Source: an uncultured Eubacteriales bacterium (lineage in GTDB: Bacteria; Bacillota; Clostridia; Christensenellales; Aristaeellaceae). From it: 54,802 bases of DNA. The notes below the pieces were generated by a model. It saw nothing but the letters and a program-made list of their open reading frames with translations, did no database searches and was not told where the DNA came from. The stretch spans positions 1 through 54,802 of the forward strand of contig CACYWL010000016.1 in the NCBI GenBank assembly GCA_902778055.1. Reading direction: 5' to 3'. Shown in pieces: positions 25,021 to 33,294 of the stretch; within the stretch, counting starts at the first letter, position 1, and each line of letters opens with the position of its first letter. The position numbers and the translations under genes were made by a program.

Positions 25021-25903
25021 AGCGATTCCTCCAAACCTCGCGTATTTCCGCCAGCAGCAGCCGGTATCTCTCCCACCTGGCCGGGGAAATCGTTCCGGCG
25101 GCCGCGGCCTCCGCCACGGCGCAGCCCGGCTCCCGGTCGTGCAGGCATTCCCGGAACCGGCATTTCCCTTCCATGGGCCGGAATTCCGGGTATCTTTCCT
25201 TCAGCTCCTCCGGGGGCAGATCCTTTTCCGGCTCCAGCAGGGAGAACCCCGCCGTATCCATGACCCGGAGGCCGTCCCGCTCGATGAGTTCCGCGTGCCG
25301 CGTGGTATTTTTCCCCCGGGCAATCTTCCGGGAGATTTCCCCGGTCTCCAGCTCAAGCCCCATCAGCGCGTTCAGCAGCGTGCTCTTGCCGGCGCCGCTC
25401 TGGCCCGTCAGGCAGCACAGGGAGCCCCGCATCGCCTCCCGCAGCGGCTCCAGGCCCGTGCCCTCCCGGGCAGACACCGGAAACACGGTCACGCCCGCCG
25501 GCGCGTATTCCTCCCGGAGTCTCTCCGGCAGCCCGGTATCCAGATCGATCTTGTTGACGGCCATCAGGACCCGCATGCCCTGGTGAAAGGCCCGGGCAAT
25601 CTGCCGGTCCGCCAGCAGGAGATCCGCTTCCGGCACCGGCGCGGCGACGATCACCAGCGTTTCCACATTGGCCGCCGGCGGACGGAGGCACAGCGTCCTG
25701 CGCGGCAGAATCTCCTCGATCCAGCCGTGCTCCTCGCCCTCCCCGGGGCTGAACTCAATCCGGTCCCCGGGCAGGGGCGTGATCTTTTCCCGCCTGAATT
25801 TCTTCTTGGCCCGCAGGGTGTGCTGCTCTCCGGTTCCGTCCTCCGAAACCGTATAAAAGCTGCCGATCCCCCGGAGTATGGTTCCCTTTCGAAAAGCCTC
25901 CAT
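25013..25903 (-). CDS. rsgA: Ribosome small-subunit GTPase RsgA
   Basis: This 296-residue protein uses ATG 25903 (GGGAG five nt upstream). A GTG two codons earlier is also possible. The N-terminal OB fold is followed by a circularly permuted GTPase: the G4 motif VNKID comes before the G1 motif GQSGAGKSTLLNAL and G3 DTAGFS. The C-terminal zinc site is CRFRECLHDREPGC. RsgA aids 30S maturation. Its place after the PASTA kinase gene is conserved in Bacillota. Confidence 0.96.
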   Translation of the reverse strand: MEAFRKGTILRGIGSFYTVSEDGTGEQHTLRAKKKFRREKITPLPGDRIEFSPGEGEEHGWIEEILPRRTLCLRPPAANVETLVIVAAPVPEADLLLADRQIARAFHQGMRVLMAVNKIDLDTGLPERLREEYAPAGVTVFPVSAREGTGLEPLREAMRGSLCCLTGQSGAGKSTLLNALMGLELETGEISRKIARGKNTTRHAELIERDGLRVMDTAGFSLLEPEKDLPPEELKERYPEFRPMEGKCRFRECLHDREPGCAVAEAAAAGTISPARWERYRLLLAEIREVWRNRYD

Positions 25904-25969
25904 GCACACTCCCTGCCGCCTCCGGCCGGACGGCCTCTCCGCCCCCGGCCGGTTGATTCATTCTGCGGA

Positions 25970-27886
25970 TCAGCCGCGGTTCTCCGCGGCGGCCCCGCCG
26001 CTGAAGCTGAAATCCATCCGCTGATCCAGCGTGCCGTTCAGATACACAAAGCAGACATAGTCCCGGCTGTCCGGGAATTCCACCGTCACCAGCTGGGTCC
26101 GGCCCATCTCCGACGAGCAGACGTAGGATACGTAGGTCCATTCGACCGCGGATCCGGCGCCCTGCATGGTCACCTGAACCGTCACGTCCGTCTCGGAGGG
26201 CGGCACGGTCACCTCGATTTCCACCCGCCGGGTCCTCTCCGCGTTCCGGTACAGGCTCAGGGTCACCGGCGTCTGAAGCATGGCCCGGGAATCCGGCTCC
26301 AGGTTCTGGGCCGCCACGAATCCGTGCAGCTCCTCGTCCTCCGTGTCCACAAAGGTCAGCTGGCTGGCCAGGCTCAGATTCGCGTCCGCGACCGTCTGCT
26401 CCGCCTCGGCCAAGGTCATCATGTTCAGATTCGGCACGACGGTTTCCCCGCCGCTGACGGTCAGGGTGACCTCCGTGTCCAGGGCCACCGGCTTTCCCGG
26501 CTCGGGATTGCAGGCGATGACCGTGTCCACGGGGTAGTCGGCGGAGATTGATCGCTCCAGCGTGATGGAAACGATGCCCATGCTCTTGAGCAGGGTCACC
26601 GCGTCCGCGGCCGAGGAGCCGACGATCGAGGGCATTTCCTGCTTCCGCGCGCCGGTGGAAACCACCAGCTGGACCGTTTCCTTTCCCCGCTGGACGGTGT
26701 CCCCCGCCTCCGGCACCTGCATGATCACCAGCCCGGCTTCATAATCGTTGTTGGAAACCTCCTTGACCAGCGCCGTCAGGCCCACGCTTTCGATCTGCGC
26801 CACGGCGGCCTCCTTTTCGGTGCCGACCACGTTGGGCACGACAACCGTCGTCGCATAGCGCGCCAGCAGCGCGCGCACGCCGAAGAAGAGTCCCGCCGCC
26901 ACCGCCAGGGCCGTCACGACGGCGGCCGCCGCCCAGATGGTTCGCTCCCGGCGGGTTCTCTCCGGCGTCCTCTTTTGGCGTCCGGAATCCTGTCCGGCGG
27001 GCTCCCCCTGGAAATGCGGGCTGGGCATGCGGATCTCGGAACCTTCCGCGATGGGCGGCCGGTCCATCCGGACGTCCAGCGCAGCCCGCAGATCCATGGC
27101 CATGTCCCGGGCGGTCTGATACCGCATGGCCGGGTTCTTCTCCATGGCCTTCATGCACACCGCGACCACCGACGGCGGCACATCCGGCGCCAGGCTCTGG
27201 ATCGGCGTCGGCTGGGCGTGCAGATGCTGCATCGCGACGGCCACGGGGTTTTCCCCGTCGTAGGGAACACGCCCGGTCAGCATTTCATACAGCACGACGC
27301 CGGTGGAATAGATGTCGCTGGCGGCGCTGGCGCCCTCGCCCCGGGCCTGCTCCGGCGAGAAATAGTGCACCGACCCCATGACCATGTCACCCCGGGTCAG
27401 CGTGGAGGAATCGGCGATCCTCGCGATGCCGAAATCCGCCACCTTGATATGTCCGTCCGCGTGGACGAGAATGTTCTGAGGCTTGATGTCCCGGTGTACG
27501 ATCCCGTTCCGGTGGGCGTGCTCGAGCGCCGACAGGATCCGGATGGCAATCTGGCAGGCCAGGGGCGCGTTCAGGCGGCCCCGCTCCTGGATGACCTCCT
27601 TGAGGGTCTTGCCCTGGACGTATTCCATGACCAGGTACCGGTTTTCCCCGTCCATGCCGACGTCCAGCAGGTTCACGATGTTGTGGTGGGTCATCTTGCT
27701 GGCGGCCTCCGCCTCCCGCTGGAAGCGGGAAACGAACTCCGCGTCCTCGTTGAACTCGGGCCGCAGCACCTTGACCGCCACGTTGTGTCCGGTCCGCAGA
27801 TCCACCGCCTTGTACACGATGGCCATGCCGCCCATGCCGATCTGTTCGGTCAGCCGATAGCGATCCGCGAGAATCTTTTCGCTCAT
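25970..27886 (-). CDS. pknB: PASTA-domain Ser/Thr protein kinase (PrkC/Stk1 family)
   Basis: This 638-residue protein starts at ATG 27886 and overlaps the phosphatase stop as ATGA. The kinase domain (about 10-270) has a glycine loop (IGMGGMAIVYKA), Lys39, HRDIKPQN and DFGIA. One membrane helix (about 316-340) follows. Outside are three PASTA repeats beginning VVVPNVVG, QEMPSIVG and VVPNLNMM, then a roughly 85-residue beta-rich tail (RRVEIEVTVPPSETDVTVQVT). PASTA kinases sense muropeptides or lipid II and control growth and envelope synthesis. The partner phosphatase is encoded directly upstream. Confidence 0.96.
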   Translation of the reverse strand: MSEKILADRYRLTEQIGMGGMAIVYKAVDLRTGHNVAVKVLRPEFNEDAEFVSRFQREAEAASKMTHHNIVNLLDVGMDGENRYLVMEYVQGKTLKEVIQERGRLNAPLACQIAIRILSALEHAHRNGIVHRDIKPQNILVHADGHIKVADFGIARIADSSTLTRGDMVMGSVHYFSPEQARGEGASAASDIYSTGVVLYEMLTGRVPYDGENPVAVAMQHLHAQPTPIQSLAPDVPPSVVAVCMKAMEKNPAMRYQTARDMAMDLRAALDVRMDRPPIAEGSEIRMPSPHFQGEPAGQDSGRQKRTPERTRRERTIWAAAAVVTALAVAAGLFFGVRALLARYATTVVVPNVVGTEKEAAVAQIESVGLTALVKEVSNNDYEAGLVIMQVPEAGDTVQRGKETVQLVVSTGARKQEMPSIVGSSAADAVTLLKSMGIVSITLERSISADYPVDTVIACNPEPGKPVALDTEVTLTVSGGETVVPNLNMMTLAEAEQTVADANLSLASQLTFVDTEDEELHGFVAAQNLEPDSRAMLQTPVTLSLYRNAERTRRVEIEVTVPPSETDVTVQVTMQGAGSAVEWTYVSYVCSSEMGRTQLVTVEFPDSRDYVCFVYLNGTLDQRMDFSFSGGAAAENRG

Positions 27887-28767
27887 TCGGCCACCTCCCC
27901 CATCGGCTCTTCGGCCGTCTCCGCAGGTTCGGAGATCTCAGGTTCTTCCCCGTCGCTGATCAGCACCAGGGTGATGTTGTCCCGGCCGCCCCGGTCCAGG
28001 GCCAGGCGCATCATCTCGTCCGCGGCCTCCTCCAGGTCCTCCCCGGCCATCAGGCGCTCCAGCTCCTCCTTTGCGACCAGCCCGTGCAGCCCGTCGGAGC
28101 AGACCAGCCAGCGGTCCCCCGCCTGGCGCTCCAGGGCGTAGAGATCCGCCTGCACCGTCGGCTCGGTTCCCACCGCGCGGGTGATGTAGTTCCGCATCGG
28201 GTGCACCGCGGCCTGCTCCTCCGTCAGCAGTCCCCTGCGCACCATGTCCGCCACCATGGAGTGATCCCGCGTCACCTGGCGGAGCTTGCCCTCCCGCATC
28301 AGGTAGATCCGGCTGTCCCCCACATGGGCGATGATCATTCTCTCCTCTGTCGGCCAGAGCACGCTCAGGGTCGTTCCCATGCCGGAAAGGGCTTCATCGG
28401 CCTCCTGCTGTCTCCACAGCGCGAGATTGACCTCCTGCACCGCTTCCTCCAGCGTCTCCTGCGAAGGGGTCTTGCCCTCCAGGGCCCGGTACAGGCCGTC
28501 CCGGGCGCCCGCGGAGGCGGTCTCCCCGCCCCGGTGGCCGCCCATGCCGTCCGCGACGCCCATCAGGCCCTGCCCCAGAATCACGGCATCCTGGTTGTTC
28601 TTCCGCACCAGTCCCACGTCCGTCCGGCTGGTCACGCGGAGCTTTCTCCCGGCGTTCTCTTCCTTTTCGGGCGCGGCGGGCCGCTCCTCCTGTCTGTTCT
28701 CCGGAGGAGTATCGTCCAGCCCGCGCATTCTCCGGGCTGCCAGGTTTCTGATCTTGAACTTTCGCAT
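27883..28767 (-). CDS. prpC: PP2C-type Ser/Thr protein phosphatase (PrpC/Stp)
   Basis: This 294-residue protein starts at ATG 28767. It begins with a charged extension of about 45 residues not seen in the shorter family members. The metal-dependent phosphatase domain follows: TDVGLVRKNNQDA, GVADGMGGHRGGE, MGTTLSVLW, AHVGDSRIYLMR, VCSDGLHGLV and GRDNITLVLI. It should reverse phosphorylation by the PASTA kinase, to which it is coupled through an ATGA overlap. Confidence 0.95.
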   Translation of the reverse strand: MRKFKIRNLAARRMRGLDDTPPENRQEERPAAPEKEENAGRKLRVTSRTDVGLVRKNNQDAVILGQGLMGVADGMGGHRGGETASAGARDGLYRALEGKTPSQETLEEAVQEVNLALWRQQEADEALSGMGTTLSVLWPTEERMIIAHVGDSRIYLMREGKLRQVTRDHSMVADMVRRGLLTEEQAAVHPMRNYITRAVGTEPTVQADLYALERQAGDRWLVCSDGLHGLVAKEELERLMAGEDLEEAADEMMRLALDRGGRDNITLVLISDGEEPEISEPAETAEEPMGEVAE

Positions 28768-28795
28768 GCTCGTCCCCGTCTCCGCTTCCGCTGCT

Positions 28796-29896
28796 TTATC
28801 CGGCGGCTCCGTCTTCTCCGGCCGCCCTTTCCTCCGCGCTCAGCGCCGCCCGCCGAAGCTGGCCGCAGGCGCCCTCAATATCGTCCCCCATCTCCCGCCG
28901 GCGCGTGGCGGAGATATGCTCCTCCTCCAGCACCCGGAGGAAGCGGCTCACGGTTTTCTCCGTCACACCCTTCAGGCTCCGCTCCTTCACCGGGTTCAGG
29001 GGAATCAGGTTCACATGGCACTGCAGGCCCCGCAGCCGGGACGCCAGCTCCCGGGCGTCCTCCTCCCGGCTGTTGACCCCCTCCGACAGCGCGTATTCGA
29101 AAATCACGCGGCGCCCGGTTTTCCGGAGGTAGTTCCGGCAGGCCTCCAGGATTTCGGAGATCGTGTACCGGTTCGCGATGGGCATCGTCCTGCGCCGGAT
29201 CTCGTCGTTAGGCGCGTGAAGGCTGACGCAGAGGGTCACCGGCAGGTTCTCCTCCGCCAGCCGGTACATCTCCGGCACCAGGCCGCAGGTGCTCAGGCTC
29301 ACGTTCCGCAGGCTGATCCGGAGGCCGTCCGGCTCCCGCAGCAGCCGCAGAAATTTCATCACTTGGTCATAGTTGTCCAGGGGCTCGCCGCTGCCCATCA
29401 GCACCACGTGGCTGACCCGGGGAGCCTGCCCGTCCCCGCCTTCCTCCGGCGGCTCCTTCTCCCGCAGGTACCGGTCCGCCGCCAGGATTTCGCCCAGCAT
29501 TTCCCCCGCGGAAAGGTTCCGCACGCAGCCCTCCAGCGTGGAGGCGCAGAACCTGCAGCCCATCCGGCAGCCGACCTGGGTGGAAATGCAGAGGCTGTAG
29601 CCGTAGTGATACTTCATCAGCACGCCTTCCACGCAGTTGCCGTCCTCCAGGCTGAACAGGAATTTCACCGTTCCGTCCAGCCGGCTGACCCGCTCCGCGC
29701 GGATCCGGACCGGCTGGGCCACGGCGCTTTCCCGCAGCTGCTCCCGCAGGGCGGCGGGCAGGCTGCTCATCTCCGCGAAGTCCTCCCCCCGGTGTATCGC
29801 CTGAAAAATCTGCTTTCCCCGGAAGGCGGGCAGCCCCTGCTCCCTGGCCCAGGCGCTCAGCTCCGCCGCGGTCATTCCCGTCAGTTCAGTCTTCAT
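28796..29896 (-). CDS. rlmN: Dual-specificity RNA methyltransferase RlmN (23S rRNA A2503/tRNA A37)
   Basis: This 366-residue radical-SAM protein starts at ATG 29896 behind GGAGGAG. The cluster motif is CRMGCRFC (CX3CX2C) within QVGCRMGCRFCAST. The cysteine in SLCISTQ and the C-terminal cysteine in GACGQL match the catalytic pair of the family. The C-terminus carries a short acidic tail. It makes 2-methyladenosine. It sits between rsmB and prpC, as in many Bacillota. Confidence 0.96.
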   Translation of the reverse strand: MKTELTGMTAAELSAWAREQGLPAFRGKQIFQAIHRGEDFAEMSSLPAALREQLRESAVAQPVRIRAERVSRLDGTVKFLFSLEDGNCVEGVLMKYHYGYSLCISTQVGCRMGCRFCASTLEGCVRNLSAGEMLGEILAADRYLREKEPPEEGGDGQAPRVSHVVLMGSGEPLDNYDQVMKFLRLLREPDGLRISLRNVSLSTCGLVPEMYRLAEENLPVTLCVSLHAPNDEIRRRTMPIANRYTISEILEACRNYLRKTGRRVIFEYALSEGVNSREEDARELASRLRGLQCHVNLIPLNPVKERSLKGVTEKTVSRFLRVLEEEHISATRRREMGDDIEGACGQLRRAALSAEERAAGEDGAAG

Positions 29897-29929
29897 GCTC
29901 CTCCGTACTGTGCTCTCCGGCTTCCCGGC

Positions 29930-31732
29930 TCAGAAATCCGCCCTTCTCCGCAGGCGGCAGATGTAAAAGCCCTCCACGCCGTCCCGGTGCGGCATCAGCT
30001 GCAGCCCCAGGTTCTCCTGCTTCCGGAATTTCTCCGGAATGGTCTCCGGCAGGCTTTCCGCCGTGTATTCCGGATGCTTCTCCAGGAAGCTCCGGATCTG
30101 ATGCTCATTCTCGTCCTTCAGCAGGCTGCAGGTGGAATAGACCAGAACGCCGCCGGGGCGCACATAGGCGCAGACCGTATCCAGCAGCTTCGCCTGCAGC
30201 TCCGTCAGCTCCCGGATGCTCTCCTCCGTGACCCGCAGCTTGATGTCCGGCTTTTCCGCCATAACGCCCAGCCCGCTGCAGGGCGCGTCCAGCAGCACCG
30301 CGTCCATCGTCTCCCGCAGATCCTCCCGGGGCTTGGACGCGTCCCGCTGAATGGGCCGGATGTTCTCCAGCCCCAGCCGCTTCTTCTGGGCGGCAATCAG
30401 CGCCGCCCGGTGCTCATGCAGATCCCACGCCTGCACCCGGCCGGTATCGCCCATCAGCTCGGACAGATAGCAGCTCTTGCCGCCGGGGGCCGCGCAGCAG
30501 TCCAGCACCTGCATGCCCCGCTTCACGCCCACCGCCAGGCAGGCCATCATGCTGCTCTCGCTCTGGATGGAAAACTCGCCCGCCAGGAAGTCCGCGTCCC
30601 GGGCGATGTCCATGGCTCCGGTGATCCGCCAGGTTCCGGGCAGCTCTCCCGGCTCCCGGCCCCAGACCTTTTTCTCCAGCAGGGCCCGGAAGGAATCCTC
30701 GTCCCCCCGGAGCAGATTCCGGCGGATCGTGATCGCACCGTCCGTGTTCCGGAAGGCGGCGATCCGTTCGGCCTCCTCCTCGCCCCAGTCCTTCCGCAGG
30801 CGCTCTCCGAGCCATTCCGGCACGCTGTGATTCACGGCGAAGTACCGCCCCGGCTCCGTCTCCGGATCCGGCAGGGTCAGCTCCTCCTTCTTCCGGATCA
30901 GGTTCCGCAGGATGCCGTTGCATACGCCCTTCAGCCCTTCCAGGCCGTTCTCCGTGCACAGCTGGACGCTGGTGTTGGTCGCCGCGCTTTCGGGAATCCG
31001 GTCCTCGATCAGGATCTGGCAGGCCCCCAGCCGCAGGATGTTCCGCAGCCGCAGGTCCGTGTCCTCCCGGGCCATGACCTGGGAGAGCATGTGATCCAGA
31101 TAGATCATCCGGTCCAGCGTATCGTAGACGAGCCGGGCCGCCAGCCGCCGGTCCACGCCCTTCAGGCCGCCCGCGGTCAGCTCCCGGTCCAGGCTCAGGG
31201 AGGCGTAGGCTCCCTCCTCCGTCACCTGCCGCAGCACCTTCAGCGCCGCCCTGCGGGCTGCCAGGCCTTCCATTTCCGCGGGCCTGGCCTGGGTCGCCGG
31301 CTTTCCGCCCGGGGCCCTGCGCCCCTCTCCGCCCGGATGTCCGGCGCCCGGCCGGCGTCCGGGGCCCGCAGGCTTTCCGAAGCCGCCGCGGGGCCTTCCG
31401 CCCTCCGCCGCTCCGCTTCCCTCCGGTCTGCGCCCGGCGGGCTTTCCGAAGCCGCCGCGGGGCCTTCCGCCCTCCGCCGCTCCGTTTCCTTCCGATCTGC
31501 GTCCGGCGGGCTTTCCGAAACCGCCGCGGGGCTTTCCGCTCTCCGCGGCTCCGTTTCCTTCCGGTCTGCGTCCCGCGGGCTTTCCGAAGCCGCCGCGGGG
31601 CTTTCCGCCCTCCGCGGCGCGTCCGGCGCCGCCCGGCCGCCGGCCGGCAGGCTTTCCCGCCGCCCGGGGCTTCCCGGGCCGATCCGGCCTTTCCGGCCTG
31701 GTTTCCTTCTTCTTCTCCGTGCTTTCGCTCAT
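29930..31732 (-). CDS. rsmB: 16S rRNA (cytosine967-C5)-methyltransferase RsmB with an RGG-repeat N-terminal tail
   Basis: This 600-residue protein starts at ATG 31732 behind GAGGAG. The last 450 residues are a standard RsmB: a NusB-like N domain (ARRAALKVLRQVTEEGAYASL), SAM-binding CCAAPGGKSCYLSEL, LDAPCSGLG and STCSLLKDEN with the catalytic cysteine. The first roughly 150 residues are disordered and built of Gly, Arg, Lys and Pro, including four 23-residue repeats with the core PRGGFGKPAGRR. RGG/RG-rich tails bind RNA in other proteins. Here they could tether the enzyme to rRNA or drive condensation (inference). It belongs to the conserved def-fmt-rsmB block. Confidence 0.94.
   Translation of the reverse strand: MSESTEKKKETRPERPDRPGKPRAAGKPAGRRPGGAGRAAEGGKPRGGFGKPAGRRPEGNGAAESGKPRGGFGKPAGRRSEGNGAAEGGRPRGGFGKPAGRRPEGSGAAEGGRPRGGFGKPAGPGRRPGAGHPGGEGRRAPGGKPATQARPAEMEGLAARRAALKVLRQVTEEGAYASLSLDRELTAGGLKGVDRRLAARLVYDTLDRMIYLDHMLSQVMAREDTDLRLRNILRLGACQILIEDRIPESAATNTSVQLCTENGLEGLKGVCNGILRNLIRKKEELTLPDPETEPGRYFAVNHSVPEWLGERLRKDWGEEEAERIAAFRNTDGAITIRRNLLRGDEDSFRALLEKKVWGREPGELPGTWRITGAMDIARDADFLAGEFSIQSESSMMACLAVGVKRGMQVLDCCAAPGGKSCYLSELMGDTGRVQAWDLHEHRAALIAAQKKRLGLENIRPIQRDASKPREDLRETMDAVLLDAPCSGLGVMAEKPDIKLRVTEESIRELTELQAKLLDTVCAYVRPGGVLVYSTCSLLKDENEHQIRSFLEKHPEYTAESLPETIPEKFRKQENLGLQLMPHRDGVEGFYICRLRRRADF
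31372..31630 (-). repeat. Four 69-bp tandem repeats in the 5' part of rsmB
   Basis: Units begin at 31372, 31441, 31510 and 31579 (plus-strand GCTTTCCGAA), each exactly 69 bp apart. The last is partial at its outer end. They encode 23-residue units with the core PRGGFGKPAGRR. The frame is kept, and differences are mostly silent or conservative (K/R, N/S), so the protein sequence appears selected. Confidence 0.95.
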
Positions 31733-31760
31733 GTGCGCTCCTCGTATCCCGCAGTTCCTG

Positions 31761-32681
31761 TCACAGTCTGGTTCCCGCCTGCATCGCGTGCCCGCGGAGG
31801 TAGTCCTCCGCCCGCATTTTCTTTCCTCCCGGAGCCTGAACCTCCAGGATCCGAACCGCCCGCTCCCCGCAGGCGATGATCAGTCCGCTCTTCGGATCGG
31901 CCCGCAGCACGGTGCCCGGCTCTCCGCCTTCGTCCGTCTCGCAGGCCCGCAGCAGCTTCAGCCGGCCCTCCGGCAGGGGGACGGAGGCGCAGGGCCAGGG
32001 ATTCAGCCCGTTGATCTGTCCCCGAACCTGCCCGGCCGTCCGGCTGAAGTCCACCTCGCCCATTTCCTTTTCCAGCATGGGATCGTAGGTCATCTCCGCC
32101 TCGTTCTGGGGAATCCGCTCCAGGGTTCCCGCCTCCAGGCGCTTCAGGGTTTCCGAAAGCAGCTCCGCCCCGATCCGGCTCAGCCGCTCCGTCAGCTCCC
32201 CGCAGGTTTCCGTCTCCCCGATCTCCGTTTCTGCCCGCAGCAGCATGTCCCCGGTGTCGATTCCTTTGTCCATCATCATCGTGGTCACGCCGGCTTTTTT
32301 GTCCCCCTGCAGAATGGCGTGGGCGATGGGCGCGGAGCCCCTGTGCCGGGGCAGCAGGGAGGCGTGCACGTTGATGTTTCCCATCGGGGGAATGTCCAGA
32401 ATCTCCTGGCTCAGGATCTGCCCGAAGGCCGCCGTGACGCACAGCTCCGGCCGCAGCGCTTTCAGATCCTCAACTCCGTCCCGCCGGATCCGCTCCGGCT
32501 GGAAGACGGGAATCCCGTGCGCGGCGGCGCAGACTTTCACCGGGGAGGGCGTCAGCCTGTTGCCCCGGCCCTTCGGCCGGTCCGGCTGGGTAAACACCCC
32601 CGCCACCTCGTATCCGTCCGCGATCAGCCTTTCCAGGCTCGGCACGGCAAATTCCGGCGTGCCCATGAAAACGATTCTCAT
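31761..32681 (-). CDS. fmt: Methionyl-tRNA formyltransferase
   Basis: This 306-residue protein starts at ATG 32681, seven nt after GGAGG, overlapping the def stop as ATGA. It has IVFMGTPEFAVPSL, the catalytic region NINVHASLLPRHRGSAPI and MDKGIDTGDML, followed by the C-terminal tRNA-binding domain. It formylates initiator Met-tRNA. Coupling to def, whose product removes the formyl group, is usual. Confidence 0.97.
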   Translation of the reverse strand: MRIVFMGTPEFAVPSLERLIADGYEVAGVFTQPDRPKGRGNRLTPSPVKVCAAAHGIPVFQPERIRRDGVEDLKALRPELCVTAAFGQILSQEILDIPPMGNINVHASLLPRHRGSAPIAHAILQGDKKAGVTTMMMDKGIDTGDMLLRAETEIGETETCGELTERLSRIGAELLSETLKRLEAGTLERIPQNEAEMTYDPMLEKEMGEVDFSRTAGQVRGQINGLNPWPCASVPLPEGRLKLLRACETDEGGEPGTVLRADPKSGLIIACGERAVRILEVQAPGGKKMRAEDYLRGHAMQAGTRL

Positions 32682-33175
32682 TCTCCGTCCTCCGGAATGC
32701 GTCCCTCGATTTCCTCCTGGCTCAGCTCCCGGTCCATGATGTCCACGTACAGGATGCCGTCCAGGTGATCCGTCTCATGGCAGATCGCCCGGGCCTCCAG
32801 GCCTTCCGCTTCCGTTTCCACGTAGTTTCCCTTCCGGTCCTGATACCGGACCCGGATCTTCATCGGCCTGGTCACGACGCCCTGGCGCTCCGGCACGGAC
32901 AGGCATCCCTCCCGTCCGGTCTGGCTTCCGCTCCGCTCGATGATTTCGGGGTTAATCAGCTCCTTCAGCCCGCTGTGATCCGCCGTCACGTCCACGACCG
33001 CGATCCGGCGCAGAATGCCCACCTGGGGCGCCGCCAGGCCGACCCCGTCCGCCTTGTACATCGTATCCGCCATATCCTTGAGCAGCACGGCCAGCCGCAG
33101 GTCAAACTTCTCCTGCTTCCGGCAGACCTTCCGCAGCGTTTCGTCTCCGATTTTCACAATTTTCCTGGTTGCCAT
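32678..33175 (-). CDS. def: Peptide deformylase
   Basis: This 165-residue protein starts at ATG 33175 behind AAGGAG. An upstream in-frame start would add 26 unconserved residues. Motifs are GVGLAAPQVG, EGCLSVP and HETDHLDG, together giving the metal-binding Cys and two His and the catalytic Glu. It removes formyl groups from nascent proteins. Confidence 0.97.
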   Translation of the reverse strand: MATRKIVKIGDETLRKVCRKQEKFDLRLAVLLKDMADTMYKADGVGLAAPQVGILRRIAVVDVTADHSGLKELINPEIIERSGSQTGREGCLSVPERQGVVTRPMKIRVRYQDRKGNYVETEAEGLEARAICHETDHLDGILYVDIMDRELSQEEIEGRIPEDGE

Positions 33176-33294
33176 CGGTTCAATTCTCCTTCTGTTTCTC
33201 TTTCGCTCCCGGTTTTTCCGTCCGGGAAGATCCGGCGGTGTTTCCGCGGCCACTCCCGGCCGGGCTTCCGCCGGTCCGTTTTCCTTCTCCGCCG

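Noticed and set aside
31372..31630. Regular 69-bp repeats considered as a CRISPR array
   Set aside because: The units are contiguous without unique spacers, stay in frame within rsmB and have no cas genes nearby.
28331..31879. An 1182-codon plus-strand frame across rlmN and rsmB
   Set aside because: It is antisense to two certain genes. Its apparent Ser-rich repeats are the complement of the RGG repeats in rsmB.
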